Origin: Tridacna crocea
Taxonomy: Eukaryota > Mollusca > Bivalvia > Cardiida > Cardiidae
Reading direction: 5' to 3'
NCBI GenBank assembly: GCA_943736015.1
Contig: OX031058.1
Span: 22,159,001 to 22,223,000, forward strand
DNA: 64,000 nt
The translations under genes and the position numbers were made by a program. Every line of letters begins with the position of its first letter. Position 1 is the first letter of the stretch. The notes under the pieces are model-generated. The model was given only the letters and a program-made list of their open reading frames with translations, was not told the DNA's origin and did not search any database. Below are positions 20,301 to 30,360 of the stretch, in pieces.

Positions 20301-23300
20301 CTCTGAAAATAGTCAAGTCGAACACCCAACATCTAATAAGATTTGATGCAGGTGTGCATAGGTAGTAAAAGTTTTAGTTTTACTTCACACACAATGTTTG
20401 CTTCAAGTTTATGTTACACTTTAATTGTGGAATGTCCAGTTCTTATTACAAACCTTATGTTGTGATAACTCGAAAGTTTTATCCATAAAGGCATGTCCTT
20501 TGATATAACCATATGAAATGCATATATATCTATCACAACACTGATTATGATCTGTGATTGGCTGGCAATGATGGACCATGGTACTATATTTTAAGAATTA
20601 GCAAATCACTGTTTCATAGCTCTGTAATAATGACAATTCAATTTTATTCAACAGCATTCAATCATACAATACAACATGGAAATCTTGCACATTTTAACTC
20701 ATGTACTGTGTGGTAACGATTTAGTTCATAATAAAACTCTTTTACATCAAGTCTGGCTTTCTTTTGTTTGTTTTTACCAAATGCTAAAATTTAGAAGAGA
20801 TATATCTCCGATGGATGTCTTTTCCTTCGTTATAACAGTCACGTCACACGATGATTTTTAAGAAATTTGCCCTGAATAATTCCCCAAAGAAATGCTTATC
20901 CAAGCTATAATCTGCCAATTTTTGAAGAGTTAGACCTGATATTACTAGATCATTTCAATTTCTTTGCAAACAAACAACATTCCCCAATCATCTAATGAGT
21001 GTCTTATCAATTGCAATTATCTGTTAATTTTTACAGCTGCAGTCAAATTAAAGATGGTTGTTTACTGATCATAATACTGAGCGACCAATTAAACACTTAC
21101 ATTATCCGATCATAATTTGTTAGAAAATCACATATGTGTATTTGTCATCTCTGCACCGTAATCCGGATCACCAAAACGCTTTAACATGGTTAGGGAGTCT
21201 TTGTAAAGCACCTTCCTTACACTGAATAGATGATATCAAAGTTTTCCACAAGTGTCAAACCCTTTGTGCATTTTTTATTTTTTTTTTTAAAATGTCATAG
21301 TTCAAAGTTGTAATTCTTGTCAAAATCTGGACGTAAAAGATGTCCGACTTTCAAAATACCGTACTGACGTTTTTTTCTCAAAACTTGGACATATTATATG
21401 TCGACTTTTGGCTATTGAGAGCACTGACTTTGTGCAATTTTCTTCTCCAGCTACTCACTTCACTCTGACACTTCAATATAAATGAAACCATCAGCACTGA
21501 GAAAGGCATGAATCCTGTCACAATGACTGTCATTAATTCTTGGAAAGGAATTGGTCAAGCTGCCTAGGATTACAATGTTTTTGAAAATGGTTGTGAGACA
21601 AAAAGGTCATCTTAACCCTTTCCCAAACAAGCCCTGGTTTTTACATGTCTTCTGTACAAGTCGTTTGAAAACACTGTGGGAAAACGAGAAATTGCTCGTA
21701 ACGAGCAATTTCTCCTTTTCCCACAGTGTTTTCTACCCTTCAGAAGAACTTTCTACCTTTTCATCAAATTCAAAATTGTTGTCCCCAAACTCTTTCAGTT
21801 TAGAAGACTCTAAAATTTGTTGTTTGGGAAAGGGTTAAGGAAACACTGAGTTTTAATGACTTACATCTTCATAACTTTTAGCTTCTACTCCATGCTTCAT
21901 ATTTAAAGACACTTCTCTCTCTCCTCCTTGTCCCCCTGAAAATACATACACAAGACATTGATACACATGGACAAAACTAAAATGTTGAGAACAACAACTG
22001 TAAAATGCCAAAGACCTTCAAATGCCTTTGGGATAAGCACCTGCTTCATGTACTGTGTTTTATAATTGAATTATATGTTTTAAACTATTTGTATTCAAAA
22101 AAATTGTTGCTTGAGGAGATCCTTCAGGGATTTGAGAAAAGTGTCAACCCTGGTCAGCAAATTGCGCAGCCTGACTAGGGTTGACACTTTTTGCTTTTAT
22201 GATATTTTCTGTATGAAAAGTGGTCATTCTAACTTGTTTTACAACTACGTTTGATCTATCAACTTAAATTGACACTGCACCATCTTTGATCTGTCTTCAT
22301 CTAATTGGTGTATAGAATTACCAGATGATCCCTTTTTGGGTGACGGGTCAAATATGCCTGTGCCAAAGAATGCCAGCTGATATCAAACAAAGATTTTCTG
22401 AAATACTCCATTACTCCTTCTGCTTTGTGCTACCTCTAAACATTTTTTGTTATATCTAGAAGGAGTTCACAAAACATTCTAAATGCAGTTTAACATTCTT
22501 CAGTTCAGTCAGCTCAATGTTTGAGACAATTTTTTTCGGCCAAACAATTAAGATAGCTTGACTTAGAATTAAGAGCTGAGTCAATATATGATGTTGAACT
22601 GTTGATAAACACAAACCAATACCAACATAAATATACTATGTGATCTGAAAGAAAGGTTTTTATTTTTGCAAATAACTGCAGATTTTTCAGAACTAGCAGA
22701 GGACAAATTAGATTGGCTAGAGTAATGGGATTTTTTTTTTAAGGGTCGAAAACATGAGAAAAGAAGTTATGCTACAAACAATTCCTTCTTTACTCACACT
22801 TTTTTTTAATGCCTTCTCCATAAGGTTTGTTATTCCATGGCTTAAAGAAAAGGTTAAAAATACTCCTACTCACATTAATTTCTGTCAAATCAAGTACCTT
22901 GGATCAATAAAGATATTGACAACCAACATTGAAACCTCAATTGTTCCAAGACCTTTACTAAACAATCTGTTGGTTTAGAACCTTTCAGAAGGTGGTGTTT
23001 GAAAACATTGTGGAACAAGAGCTTTGCAGAACAGCAGGGGCTTGTCAGTGAAATGGCTTAAAATCTACAATGAATACAGAGATCCAAATTTTAAGAGTCC
23101 AATACACAACTGTACACCACAGAGATTCATTTTGGTAAGTTTAACTTACTGTAATGCCCGGATAGATAATGGAAACTGAAGGAGGAGTTGCGTACAAAAA
23201 ATAATTAAATAATTGCTAACAAACAGATGGATGATCTGGGGTATAACATAATAAGACCGTTTGGGCATATCCCTTTCCCAAACGACAAATATTAGACTCT

Positions 23301-24720
23301 TCTAAACTCAAAGAGTTTGCAGACGACAATTTCAAATTCGATAAAAATGGCAGAAAGTTCTCCAAATGGGTAGAAAACACTGTGGGAAAAGGAGAAATTG
23401 CTCATTGTGAGCATTTTCTCCTTTTCCCACAGTGTTTTTAAAAGACTTGAACTGCACACACGTAAAAACAAGGGCTTGTTTGGGAAAGGATTAAAAAGAG
23501 GTAGAAACATTCTCACAAGGTTTCATATTCTTTCACAGACAAATACCAGCTATCTGATGCACATCTTTTTGTTTTGCAAATCCTTTCAGTTTAGACCTAT
23601 CTAATATTTTGTTGTTTTTAAAATTACAAAATGAATCAAACCGATACAAAATGATTTTAATGAACCAACCTCCAACCATCTTTGATTCAAAGCATACTTC
23701 AAACATGTCATACTCTTCTGTTGTAAAAGCAAATTTGCCTCGCTTGGCATCCTCTTTAGTGTATAGGGTGTGTCCTTTTGTATCTGTAACCTGTTAAGAA
23801 AGAAAGCTTTAAAATCTTCCCCACTTTTTCTAACTATGCAAGTCCTGTAATATGCCACTTAACCCTTCATCACACAATCCTGAGTTTTAACCCTTACTCC
23901 ATAGATACTCATTTTGGCGTATCAACAACAGACAGCTTTTGAAAACATTGTGGGAAAAGGAGAAATTGCTCGTAATGAGCAATTTCTCCTTTTCCCACAA
24001 TGTTTTCTACTCAATCAGATATTTATATCCTCATTAATTTTGTCCATATTTTTGACATCATATCCTTATTTGCTGCTGAAATGGAAGAGCCTCAAATTGG
24101 CTTATCAGGCAACGGGTTAAGCCCCCTGAAGAGCAAGGCTTTTGTTGAAAACACTGTCTGAAAAACAGAAAAAAGCTGATACACAGCATGTCTACCCTTT
24201 CACAATTTGTTTCTACCCTATCACAGATAAGAAATCATTGTTTAACCCTATACCAAACAACAAAATTATAGACTGATCCGAACTGATCACTTCTGACATC
24301 ATGTCTTGCAACCGATCAGACAATTCACAAAATGCCGAAATGACACCAAAATACCCAGGCTTCAGAGTTTGTCATTAGTTTTCGTTGCATATACGTAAAC
24401 ACAAGATTTTCTGCCGGACTCTTTGATTAACCGATAATAGAACAATGATTGCAACACGACGACATTTGCGAAGTTATCTGATGCAATAACAGTATACAAA
24501 AATAAGAAAATTAGATCGCTCTAATGGGACCCATTCTTACCGCTAAGTTTGTTTTCTGACCCGGTGCGTCGGATAATTCATACTCGCCGGTTACTAGGAC
24601 ATCTTTATGAATTTCTTCTTTTAAACATTTCTTTTGGTTAGGAGATAAGTGAAACATAAGAGTGTCGACAGTTATTACACATAACGCTAAAATCACGCAA
24701 ATTAAACTATTTAAATCCAT
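17275..24720 (-). CDS. TMED10: TMED10 (p24-delta / Tmp21), complete five-exon gene
   Basis: A type I membrane protein that cycles between ER and Golgi as a COPI/COPII cargo receptor in p24 hetero-oligomers. Five exons (listed separately) join in phase to 206 aa; the human protein is 219 aa. Visible in order: a hydrophobic signal peptide (residues 1-20); a GOLD domain with the disulphide pair Cys32 and Cys93 and the family phrases [14 protein letters not shown] and [15 protein letters not shown]; a [13 protein letters not shown] segment; a coiled coil (125-166) with [17 protein letters not shown]; one membrane span (about 173-195); and the cytosolic tail [11 protein letters not shown]. The tail's KKLIE ending matches vertebrate TMED10 rather than other p24 classes, which is why I use this symbol. 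The second aromatic motif is YF instead of FF. The introns carry many TTAA MITEs. A likely divergent gene starts upstream near 24850. Confidence 0.95.
17422..17655 (-). mobile_element. piggyBac-like TTAA MITE in TMED10 intron 4
   Basis: TTAA at both ends, hairpin intact. It begins 26 bp from the exon 5 boundary, so the last intron's branch-point region may lie inside it. Confidence 0.88.
17917..18240. mobile_element. GACGTCATTC / GGCGCAATGA palindromic element, copy 1
   Basis: The right half (about 18081-18240) is a foldback: AATCTTCTATCGTGGTATA and GAGTTATGCGGCGCAATGA are mirrored after the centre GGGCTATCACCCTC. The left half (17917-18080), with GAGTGACGTCATTCAATGAG, is not palindromic but is shared with the copy at 54663-54996. 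Confidence 0.75.
18769..18895 (-). CDS. TMED10: TMED10 exon 4
   Basis: 127 nt, acceptor ATTTCAG, donor GTGAGT. Encodes the coiled-coil region [20 protein letters not shown] to REEEMRDTN. Ends in phase 1. Confidence 0.93.
18988..19222 (-). mobile_element. piggyBac-like TTAA MITE
   Basis: TTAATTCTTTACC at the left, a perfect hairpin, and TTTGGGTAAGGGTTACC at the right where the TTAA has become TTAC. It abuts a further fragment. Confidence 0.8.
19218..19281 (-). mobile_element. TTAA MITE left fragment, interrupted by the next copy
   Basis: CCAAATGACAATATGTTGG to GCAGATGACAATTTAA, ending exactly at the TTAA where the copy at 19278 starts. Confidence 0.55.
19278..19509 (+). mobile_element. piggyBac-like TTAA MITE, subfamily A variant
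   Basis: 232 bp with TTAA at both ends. The hairpin has drifted to GGAAACCAGC with AAGAAGAAA flanks. Confidence 0.8.
19555..19850. mobile_element. Two decayed TTAA MITE fragments in tandem
   Basis: 19555-19677 is a right half (GGAGAAAATGCTGGTCAC to CATGGTAAAGGG). 19682-19850 starts TTAACGCTTTACC, lacks the hairpin and ends near TTCTTTAGGAAAG. Confidence 0.5.
20028..20251 (-). mobile_element. piggyBac-like TTAA MITE
   Basis: TTAA at both ends. The hairpin arm carries one insertion (GAAAGATGCTGGGTACC). It interrupts an older fragment visible at 19948-20030. Confidence 0.8.
20252..21611. other. TMED10 intron 3, little structure seen
   Basis: No exon or complete repeat recognised. Homopolymer T runs near 21270-21290. 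Confidence 0.4.
21612..21838 (+). mobile_element. TTAA MITE, subfamily B, full length
   Basis: Starts TTAACCCTTTCCCAAACAAG, ends GTTTGGGAAAGGGTTAA. The centre is ATTGCTCGTAACGAGCAAT. The long matching ends (CCCTTTCCCAAACAA/TTGTTTGGGAAAGGG) distinguish B from A. Confidence 0.88.
21865..21935 (-). CDS. TMED10: TMED10 exon 3
   Basis: 71 nt between acceptor ATTTTCAG and donor GTAAGT. Encodes [19 protein letters not shown] and SYED. A subfamily B MITE begins only 26 bp inside the following intron. Confidence 0.9.
22130..22240. repeat. Hairpin repeat with AGGGTTGACACTTTTTGC
   Basis: AGTGTCAACCCTGGTCAGC is mirrored by GCCTGACTAGGGTTGACACT around a GCGC-containing loop (near 22140-22185). Decayed relatives are at 10040-10110 and 12195-12250. 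Confidence 0.5.
22660..23060. mobile_element. Decayed TTAA MITE remnants
   Basis: Pieces such as GGGTCGAAAACATGAGAAAAG (22743) and GACCTTTACTAAACAATCTG with TTGAAAACATTGTGGAAC (22950-23012) match the family order without intact ends. Confidence 0.4.
23267..23494 (-). mobile_element. TTAA MITE, subfamily B
   Basis: CCCTTTCCCAAACGAC at the left, GTTTGGGAAAGGATTAA at the right. The left TTAA has decayed to ATAT. The hairpin is slightly asymmetric at its tip (ATTGCTCATTGTGAGCATTT). Confidence 0.8.
23670..23790 (-). CDS. TMED10: TMED10 exon 2
   Basis: Acceptor TTCTTAACAG. Encodes [20 protein letters not shown] through [11 protein letters not shown] and ends in phase 1. The donor GTTGGT is weak but is the only nearby GT that keeps the frame into exon 3. 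Confidence 0.85.
23859..24245 (+). mobile_element. Subfamily A MITE split by a D element
   Basis: The left piece, TTAACCCTTCATCACACAATC, runs to GAGTTTTAA at 23890. After the inserted D copy the A sequence resumes at 24117 as TTAAGCCCCCTGAAGAGC, with the A hairpin decayed (23859-23890 plus 24117-24245). Confidence 0.7.
23887..24120 (+). mobile_element. TTAA MITE, subfamily D, inserted in an A copy
   Basis: Begins TTAACCCTTACTCCATAGA (like C) but continues TTTTGGCGTATCAACAACAG. It has the hairpin tip CTCGTAATGAGC within GAGAAATTG/CAATTTCTC. TTAA lies at 23887 and 24117. Confidence 0.85.
24541..24720 (-). CDS. TMED10: TMED10 exon 1
   Basis: Residues 1-60, starting ATG at 24720. Includes the signal peptide and the first GOLD cysteine (CLKEEIHKD). 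The donor is GTAAGA directly after codon 60, phase 0. Confidence 0.93.
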
Positions 24721-24900
24721 TATTGTTTAGATGCTTGTCAACAAGACAGATATGTGCACGTTTGTTAACGTGGCATTCGGTTATTTCCGGCTGCTTTCGT
24801 CTGTAGCTAATGTGACAGGCTGGTAACCCGCTTCTTTCGATATGAATTATGAAGACAAGAACCATACAGGGAAGGAAAAATGGTGATCATTGATGTCCTC
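24721..24900. promoter_or_regulatory. Probable promoter region upstream of TMED10
   Basis: Non-repetitive, relatively GC-rich for this window. It directly precedes the TMED10 start on the minus strand. A + strand transcript that ends at 29166 could begin here, but its first exon was not identified. Confidence 0.35.
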
Positions 24901-25902
24901 AATAAACCTTGTTATACAAGACTGATACACAAAACATTTTGTCTACATATTTAGAAACTGCTAGGGGATTGAATATCAATATTTATCTGATAAAACTGAA
25001 AAAAGTATACATATATGTAAAAATAAACGACCCAAGGACAGATGGGGAAAGATATCGTTTAGCAATTAACTACTTAAGATATACTACGACATTACGTTTC
25101 AAAAATAACAGTTTCCCGACATCAATGTTAATCCCGTGAAATATTTTTTACGCATGAAAACAGACTCTTTGGTACCAAACAAAACACTTTGTGTTTTATC
25201 ATGGCCAAAATAAGGTATCCAATTAATATGATATTCATATAAAAGTTTTGCCCAACTTATTTTTTGTCCCAAATATGTATTTATCATGTGTTTTCGCGAA
25301 TGCTGTAGGAATCGTCCCCTGGGGAAATCGTCCTTTGGAGAAATCGTCCCCTGAGGACGATCTCTCCGGTGAAATCGCCCACTAATAAATTTTTGGAGAA
25401 ATCGTCCCCAACATCATTCAAATTTCATCCATATCGTTTTTCATATTGTCTATAAAAAATATTTTTGAATGTTCGTTGTCTTTAGTATGTACATAATGTG
25501 TAGAAGTTGCCTTTATCCAAGTGTTATTTGGTAGATTTGCCATTGTTTATACTGCCTATTTCACACTGATAAGATGTATTTCACACCTGTTCCTAATAGA
25601 TTTGCCTCAGTGTGATTTTTGAAATATGTCTTTGATTGACTGATTTGAAACTAAAAAAAAAAATACTTATAATTTTTTTTTGCTTTCAGTGTTGATAATT
25701 CTGAAAATCTTGAGATTGGAGGCATACTGACTACTGCAAGCTACATCATAGCATCTTGATTCTACAAATATCTTTCAAACGGCCTATTTTCTCTCTTTCT
25801 CTCTCCCCCCCCTCTCTCAAAATTACATTACAACAGCAAGGTTGATTTATATAGTGTTTTGTCCTCAGAGCATCTTGATTTTGACACAAAACAACAATGT
25901 AT
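24901..25902. other. No exon recognised; one phrase repeat
   Basis: Low-complexity A, T and CT tracts (25650-25680, 25790-25817). The phrase repeat at 25308-25411 is listed separately. Confidence 0.4.
25308..25411. repeat. Phrase repeat built on GAAATCGTCCCC
   Basis: Five reiterations of (G)GAAATCGTCC or GGAATCGTCC with variable CTGG/TTTGG/CTGAGG spacers, plus one inverted GGACGATCTC. Same style as 9610-9829, with different words. Confidence 0.55.
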
Positions 25903-26131
25903 TTAACCCATTACCAAACAACAATATTTTAGACTGGTCCAAATTGAAAGCATTTGCAGACGACAAAATAAAAGTGACTGAAAATTTGAAATTTGTTTTG
26001 TAAAGGGTAGAAAACATTGTGGGAAAAGGAGAAAATGCTGGTAACCAAACTTTTCTCCTTTTTCCACAATGTTTTCTAAAGCCTTCTTTCTCAGGGTTGT
26101 CAAAAGTAGGGATTGTATGGTAATGGGTTAA
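25903..26131 (-). mobile_element. piggyBac-like TTAA MITE, subfamily A, full length
   Basis: 229 bp, TTAA at both ends. The hairpin has a few mismatches on its right arm (AACCAAACTTTTCTCC). Confidence 0.88.
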
Positions 26132-26504
26132 GGGCTTTTTTTGCTATCATCTGATCATGTTAGATTTTGCTTCTGTTGAAGCAGCTCAATATATCATCTG
26201 TAACAGTTGCTTATCTCAGTTTTTAATTGTAATTATATGTTGGTCCTATAATCTCTCAAGAAGTGATTACTAATTTCATGACAAATGTTTGGGTCATCAG
26301 TAGAAGCTAAGTAGAGGTAGTTGATTGGCAATTAAAATGGTGATAAAACATTTTTGATATACGACTGTCAATCTACTCATGGTATAGTGAAACTGTGTGT
26401 CAGATTTGGCACCATACAGATAACAAAAGCATTGATTGTTTATAATTGATTGTTTTGTGTTTAATGCTGTTTTTGACATTATTTCATTTATATCCTGGCA
26501 GCCA

Positions 26505-26670
26505 GTGCACCTATCCATGCTTTCCTGGGGTATCTTTTACCATTACTCAGCACACAACCATCATCTTGGAATGAATCCTGGTTCAATAACTACCATTAAT
26601 CCTCTGAAAGAATTTGGCCTAGCCAGGGATCAAAGCTTCAACACTGTTCTCAAGTCTGCACACCACTGAG
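26505..26670. repeat. Repeat containing GGCAGCCAGTGCACCTATC
   Basis: GGCAGCCAGTGCACCTATCC, TGCTTTCCTGG and GGAATGAATCC recur in the same order at 63838-63985. The right part, with ACACCACTGAGCTACTTAG, looks tRNA-like in reverse, so a SINE is possible. Confidence 0.45.
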
Positions 26671-26699
26671 CTACTTAGTTTGACAGATGGATTTGTCCT

Positions 26700-26923
26700 T
26701 TAACCCTTCACCAGACGACAAAATTTTAGCCTTGTCAAAATTCAAAGCTCTTGCAGACGACAAACGTGAATCAAACATCGAAATTTGTTTTGGGAAGGGT
26801 AGAAACCATTGTGGGAAAAGGAGAAAATGCTAGTTACCAGCATTTTCTCCTTTTCCCACAATGTTTTCAAAAGGCTTCTGTCTCAGGGTTGTAAAAACCA
26901 GGGATTGTTTGGGAAAGGGTTAA
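26700..26923 (-). mobile_element. piggyBac-like TTAA MITE, left of a head-on pair
   Basis: TTAA at 26700 and 26920. The right end GTTTGGGAAAGGGTTAA is shared with the next copy, so one TTAA serves both. Confidence 0.88.
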
Positions 26924-27156
26924 CCCATTACCACACAATCCCTACATTTGATGCTCCTGAGAAAAGAGCCTTCAGAAAACATTGTGGGAAAAGGAGAAAA
27001 TGCTGGTAACCAGCATTTTCTCCTTTTCTCACAATGTTTCCTACCCTTCACAAAACAAATTTTTTTAATTTTAAATTTTCAGTCACTTTTATTTGTCATC
27101 TGCAAATGCTTTCAGTTTGAACCAGTTTAAAATTTTGTCATTTGGTAATGAGTTAA
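26920..27156 (+). mobile_element. piggyBac-like TTAA MITE, right of a head-on pair
   Basis: Begins at the shared TTAA (26920-26923), ends GGTAATGAGTTAA. Opposite orientation to its neighbour. Confidence 0.88.
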
Positions 27157-27299
27157 CGGAAAGGTGAGAGAACCTAGTGGAAAAAAACATTGGTAACCGG
27201 CATCTTTGTTTGCCCTTTTGTCTTTTCAAAACTGATATCTTAATGTCTCTATAAATGAATTGATTATTATAGGTTCAATGAGTTTTCTATTCATTTCAG

Positions 27300-27406
27300 A
27301 TATGCACTTGTTATGCTTGAAAGTATGGCTGGAACTAAACATAGAATTTACAGATTGAGACCTAGAACAGGCGAGAAAATTTCTGTCTTACACAGAGATC
27401 CATGGG
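27300..27406 (+). CDS. Unrecognised gene, penultimate coding exon
   Basis: The first base completes a codon from a missing upstream exon. It then encodes 35 residues ending HRDPW and leaves one base (phase 1). Confidence 0.65.
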
Positions 27407-29166
27407 GTATGAAAATAGATTTTACCCAAGATGCTTTCTAGGGTACATTTGAGTCTGCATGTCTATTCTGTATATCAGTTACTAATGATAATTGGTTTTG
27501 ATCTTTTAAATTGCAAGACTTACTGTATTACCTATTGATTGTGTTGGCTAGTCAGTTTTGGGTTAGTATCTATGCTCCAAACTTTCAGTTAATGCTTTAC
27601 CTCTGGTTAACTCTTTACTGAACAAAAAAAAATCTAGAACTGTCCCATTTGAAGATGACAAAATAAATGTGACTAAAAAATCAAAATTTGTTTTGAGAAG
27701 GGTAGAAAGCATTGTGGGAAAAGGAGAAAATGCTGGTAATGAGAAAATGCTGGTGACCAGCATTTTCTCCTTTTACCACAATATCTTTAAAAGGCCTCTT
27801 TCTAAGGGTCGTTAAAATTTGAAAGGGATTGCGTGGTAAAGGGGAAAGGGGAAAATGCTGGTAACCAACATTTTCTTTTTTTTTTTCACAAGGTTTTCAA
27901 TCCTTTCAAGGCAGTAAATCTGAAATTTTCTAAATTTTCATCTTGAAATTGATGACATTCATATGCAGCATTTATAAATGTGTAGCTTTAAGATTTAGAT
28001 AGATGTGAGGAACTAGTAGGATGCAGGATCATATGACTCAACCATTTACTAAAGCATCCTATGTTTAAATTGTTTACCTAAGACTAAGATTTAAGGTATT
28101 TCCATATTGAAATTACAGACAGCAGTTCCAAATGTACTTTGTCTTAAAGAGTGGAGAGATTGCTGAATTCTCCTTTTCACAGAGTTTTAAAGATATTTAT
28201 ACCCCAGCAAAATGAATGTTTTAGGGGGTATACTTGAATAATTCTGTCTGTCCGTGGGTCCGTCTGTGTACAAATAATTGGCGGTTTCTGTCAAAGCGCT
28301 GGCAGGGGTATTAAGTCGCATTTAGTGACAGCTCTAGTTTTTTAAGGCAATGAAACAGTTTTTTTTTTAGAGAAAAGAATTAACAATCTTGAATGAAAAA
28401 AACATATTAATTCTTTTTTTCCAAACCGCAGACAGTGTGTATTCAGCATTTCTCTCTTGTATCACAATTATTCCAGCTCTCTCAAAACTTAATTGCTCTT
28501 TTTGAAAGACTGATTCAGTGGTGTCGGTAACTGCTTTTGATTTGCCAAAGTCCCAAGTTTTAATGTCTGGTAAAGATTTAACAAGAAGGGATTGTTCTTC
28601 ATTTAGAAGTCCATCTTAACTCTATACCACACAAACCTGACTTTTAACAACCTTGAGAAAGAAGCCTATTGAAATCATTGTTGGAAAAGGAGAAATTTTC
28701 TACCTTATCAAAGTCAGAAATCATCATATTAATCCTTTACTCCATAGATACATACTCATTTCTACACATTGCTTGTAGGAGCCTTTGAAAAACATTGTGG
28801 CAAAAGGTGAAATTGCTCGTCACGAGCAATTTCACCTTTTGTCACAATGTTTTCTATGCTATCGAAAGGTGTCATATACACATCAGAAATGGCCTCATCC
28901 TTGCTGTTATTTAGGGTCATTTAGAGATACCATAGAAATGCCTTACGGGGTAAAGAGTTAACAAGATTTCATTTGTTGTTTGCAGGTGCTTTGAATTTGT
29001 TCCTATCCAAAAACTTGTTGTTTGGTAAAAAATTTAAGGACTTAATTAACATACTGAATTTCTTTGTCTGCTTACAGTTCAAGACACAGTTCTTTACACA
29101 GAGAAAAAGAGGCTTCGAACAGTACAGTATGACAAACTACCTCCAAAATTGAAGTCTGTACTTTAA
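27300..29166 (+). CDS. Unrecognised gene, last two coding exons
   Basis: Two exons join in frame: 27300-27406 (acceptor TTTCAG, donor GTATGA, 107 nt) and 29078-29166 (acceptor CTTACAG, stop TAA at 29164). The joined tail reads YALVMLESMAGTKHRIYRLR, then PRTGEKISVLHRDPW across to VQDTVLYTEKKRLRTVQYDK and LPPKLKSVL. It is basic and soluble, without a membrane segment. I do not recognise the family; a small mitochondrial or RNA-associated protein would fit the composition, but that is a guess. Upstream exons must lie to the left (between about 24850 and 27240) and were not found. The coding-like composition and matching splice phases support a real gene. Confidence 0.65.
27607..27845 (-). mobile_element. 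piggyBac-like TTAA MITE with duplicated hairpin segment
   Basis: GAGAAAATGCTGGTAATGAG precedes a second GAGAAAATGCTGGTGACC, so about 18 bp of the left hairpin arm are duplicated. The left end TTAACTCTTTACTG is intact. The right end GGTAAAGGGG has lost its TTAA. Confidence 0.75.
28200..28335. repeat. Helitron-like repeat fragment (AGGGGGTATACTTG)
   Basis: ATACCCCAGCAAAATGAATG with GTTTTAGGGGGTATACTTG, then CTGTCTGTCCGTGGGTCCG. This order is that of the element end seen at 15185-15270. Confidence 0.45.
28616..29038 (+). mobile_element. Subfamily A MITE split by a C element
   Basis: The left piece 28616-28732 runs from TTAACTCTATACCACAC to TCAGAAATCATCATATTAA. The right piece 28958-29038 resumes with TTAACAAGATTTCATTTGTT and ends GTTTGGTAAAAAATTTAA. 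The A hairpin itself is decayed. Confidence 0.75.
28729..28961 (+). mobile_element. TTAA MITE, subfamily C, inserted in an A copy
   Basis: TTAATCCTTTACTCCATAG start, perfect TTGCTCGTCACGAGCAA centre, GGGGTAAAGAGTTAA end. Exact TTAA on both sides. Confidence 0.88.
29078..29166 (+). CDS. Unrecognised gene, terminal coding exon
   Basis: Two bases complete the split Val codon, then QDTVLYTEKKRLRTVQYDK to SVL and TAA. This exon lies 40 bp after a MITE remnant. Confidence 0.65.
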
Positions 29167-29416
29167 ATACTTTAACAATTTTCTTGTGACTTTTTTTTTT
29201 TGAGAAATTTGAAAGAACAGTGCCAGGTATTTCTCTCAAGGCATGGAGCTATTTATAGACTGATAAGACTTTAAACAACCTACCATATGACATTTGCATG
29301 TGACAAACTCAATGCAGCTGAAATTAAGGGATTTAACTCTACAGAGGCATTAATTTTTGTGGGATAGAAAGTTGATGTTGTGGAAGGAAATCCATGAGGA
29401 CGAGACTGGTAACCCT

Positions 29417-29599
29417 TTAACCCTTTCCCAAACAAGCCCTGGTTTTTACATCCCTGCAGTAAAAGTCCTTTGAAAACACTGCACGAAAAGCAACAACCTT
29501 TTTTGGGAACTTTCTGCAATTTTCTCCAAATCAAGAATTGTCGTCTGCCAACTCTTTTGGTTTGGAAGAGTCCAAATTTGTTGTTTGGGAAAGGGTTAA
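29417..29599 (+). mobile_element. TTAA MITE, subfamily B, hairpin mostly lost
   Basis: Both long B ends are intact (CCCTTTCCCAAACAAG and TTGTTTGGGAAAGGG with TTAA). The hairpin is reduced to AACACTGCACGAAAAGC. Confidence 0.8.
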
Positions 29600-29776
29600 A
29601 TGAAAAACAAACAAAAGATACATGAAAAAATCCTTTGGTAGAGCTCATACCTGCATTCTTCAAAACAAGGATTGACAACCCTGCTGTGCTATCAAACCAG
29701 CTTTAATTTATCTGTTTTTATGATTAAATATTTACCACACAATCTTGACTGTTAACGACCCTGAAATGCAAGGCTT

Positions 29777-30011
29777 TTAACTCATTACCTAACAACATAA
29801 ATTTTGGCCTGTCCAAATTCAAAGCATAAATTTGCAGATGACAAAATATAAGAGACAGAAAATTTGAAATTTGGTTTGTGACAGGTAGAAAACATTGTGG
29901 GAAAAGGAGAAAATGCTGGTTACCAGCATTTTTTTCTTTTTCCCCACAATGTTTTCTAAAGCCATCTTTCTCAGGGTCATCAAAAGTAGGGATTGTGTGG
30001 TAATGGGTTAA
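29777..30011 (-). mobile_element. Nested TTAA MITE 1 within the copy at 29724
   Basis: TTAACTCATTACC to GGTAATGGGTTAA, opposite in orientation to its host. Confidence 0.88.
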
Positions 30012-30135
30012 AACAATGTGGGAAAAGGAGGAAATACTGATGACCAGCATTTTCTCCTTTTGCCACAATGTTTTTTACGCTTTCAAAGACAGAATATCCT
30101 TTTAAGCAATATTAAATTAACTGTCTGCAAATGCT

Positions 30136-30360
30136 TTAACCCTTTACCATACAATGACGACTTTGAGGCCCCAGAGGAAGAAGCCTTGTGAAAACGTAGT
30201 GGAAAAAGAAAATGCTGGTAACCAGCATTTTCTCCTTTTCACACAAAGCTTTCTACCTTATCATAGCAAAATTGCAACATTTGAGCCATTTTGAAATTGT
30301 TGTCTGCAAATGCTTTCAATTTGGACAGGTCTAAAATTTTGCTGTATGGTAACGGGTTAA
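30136..30360 (+). mobile_element. Nested TTAA MITE 2 within the copy at 29724
   Basis: TTAACCCTTTACCATACAATG to GTATGGTAACGGGTTAA. Same orientation as the host. Confidence 0.85.
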
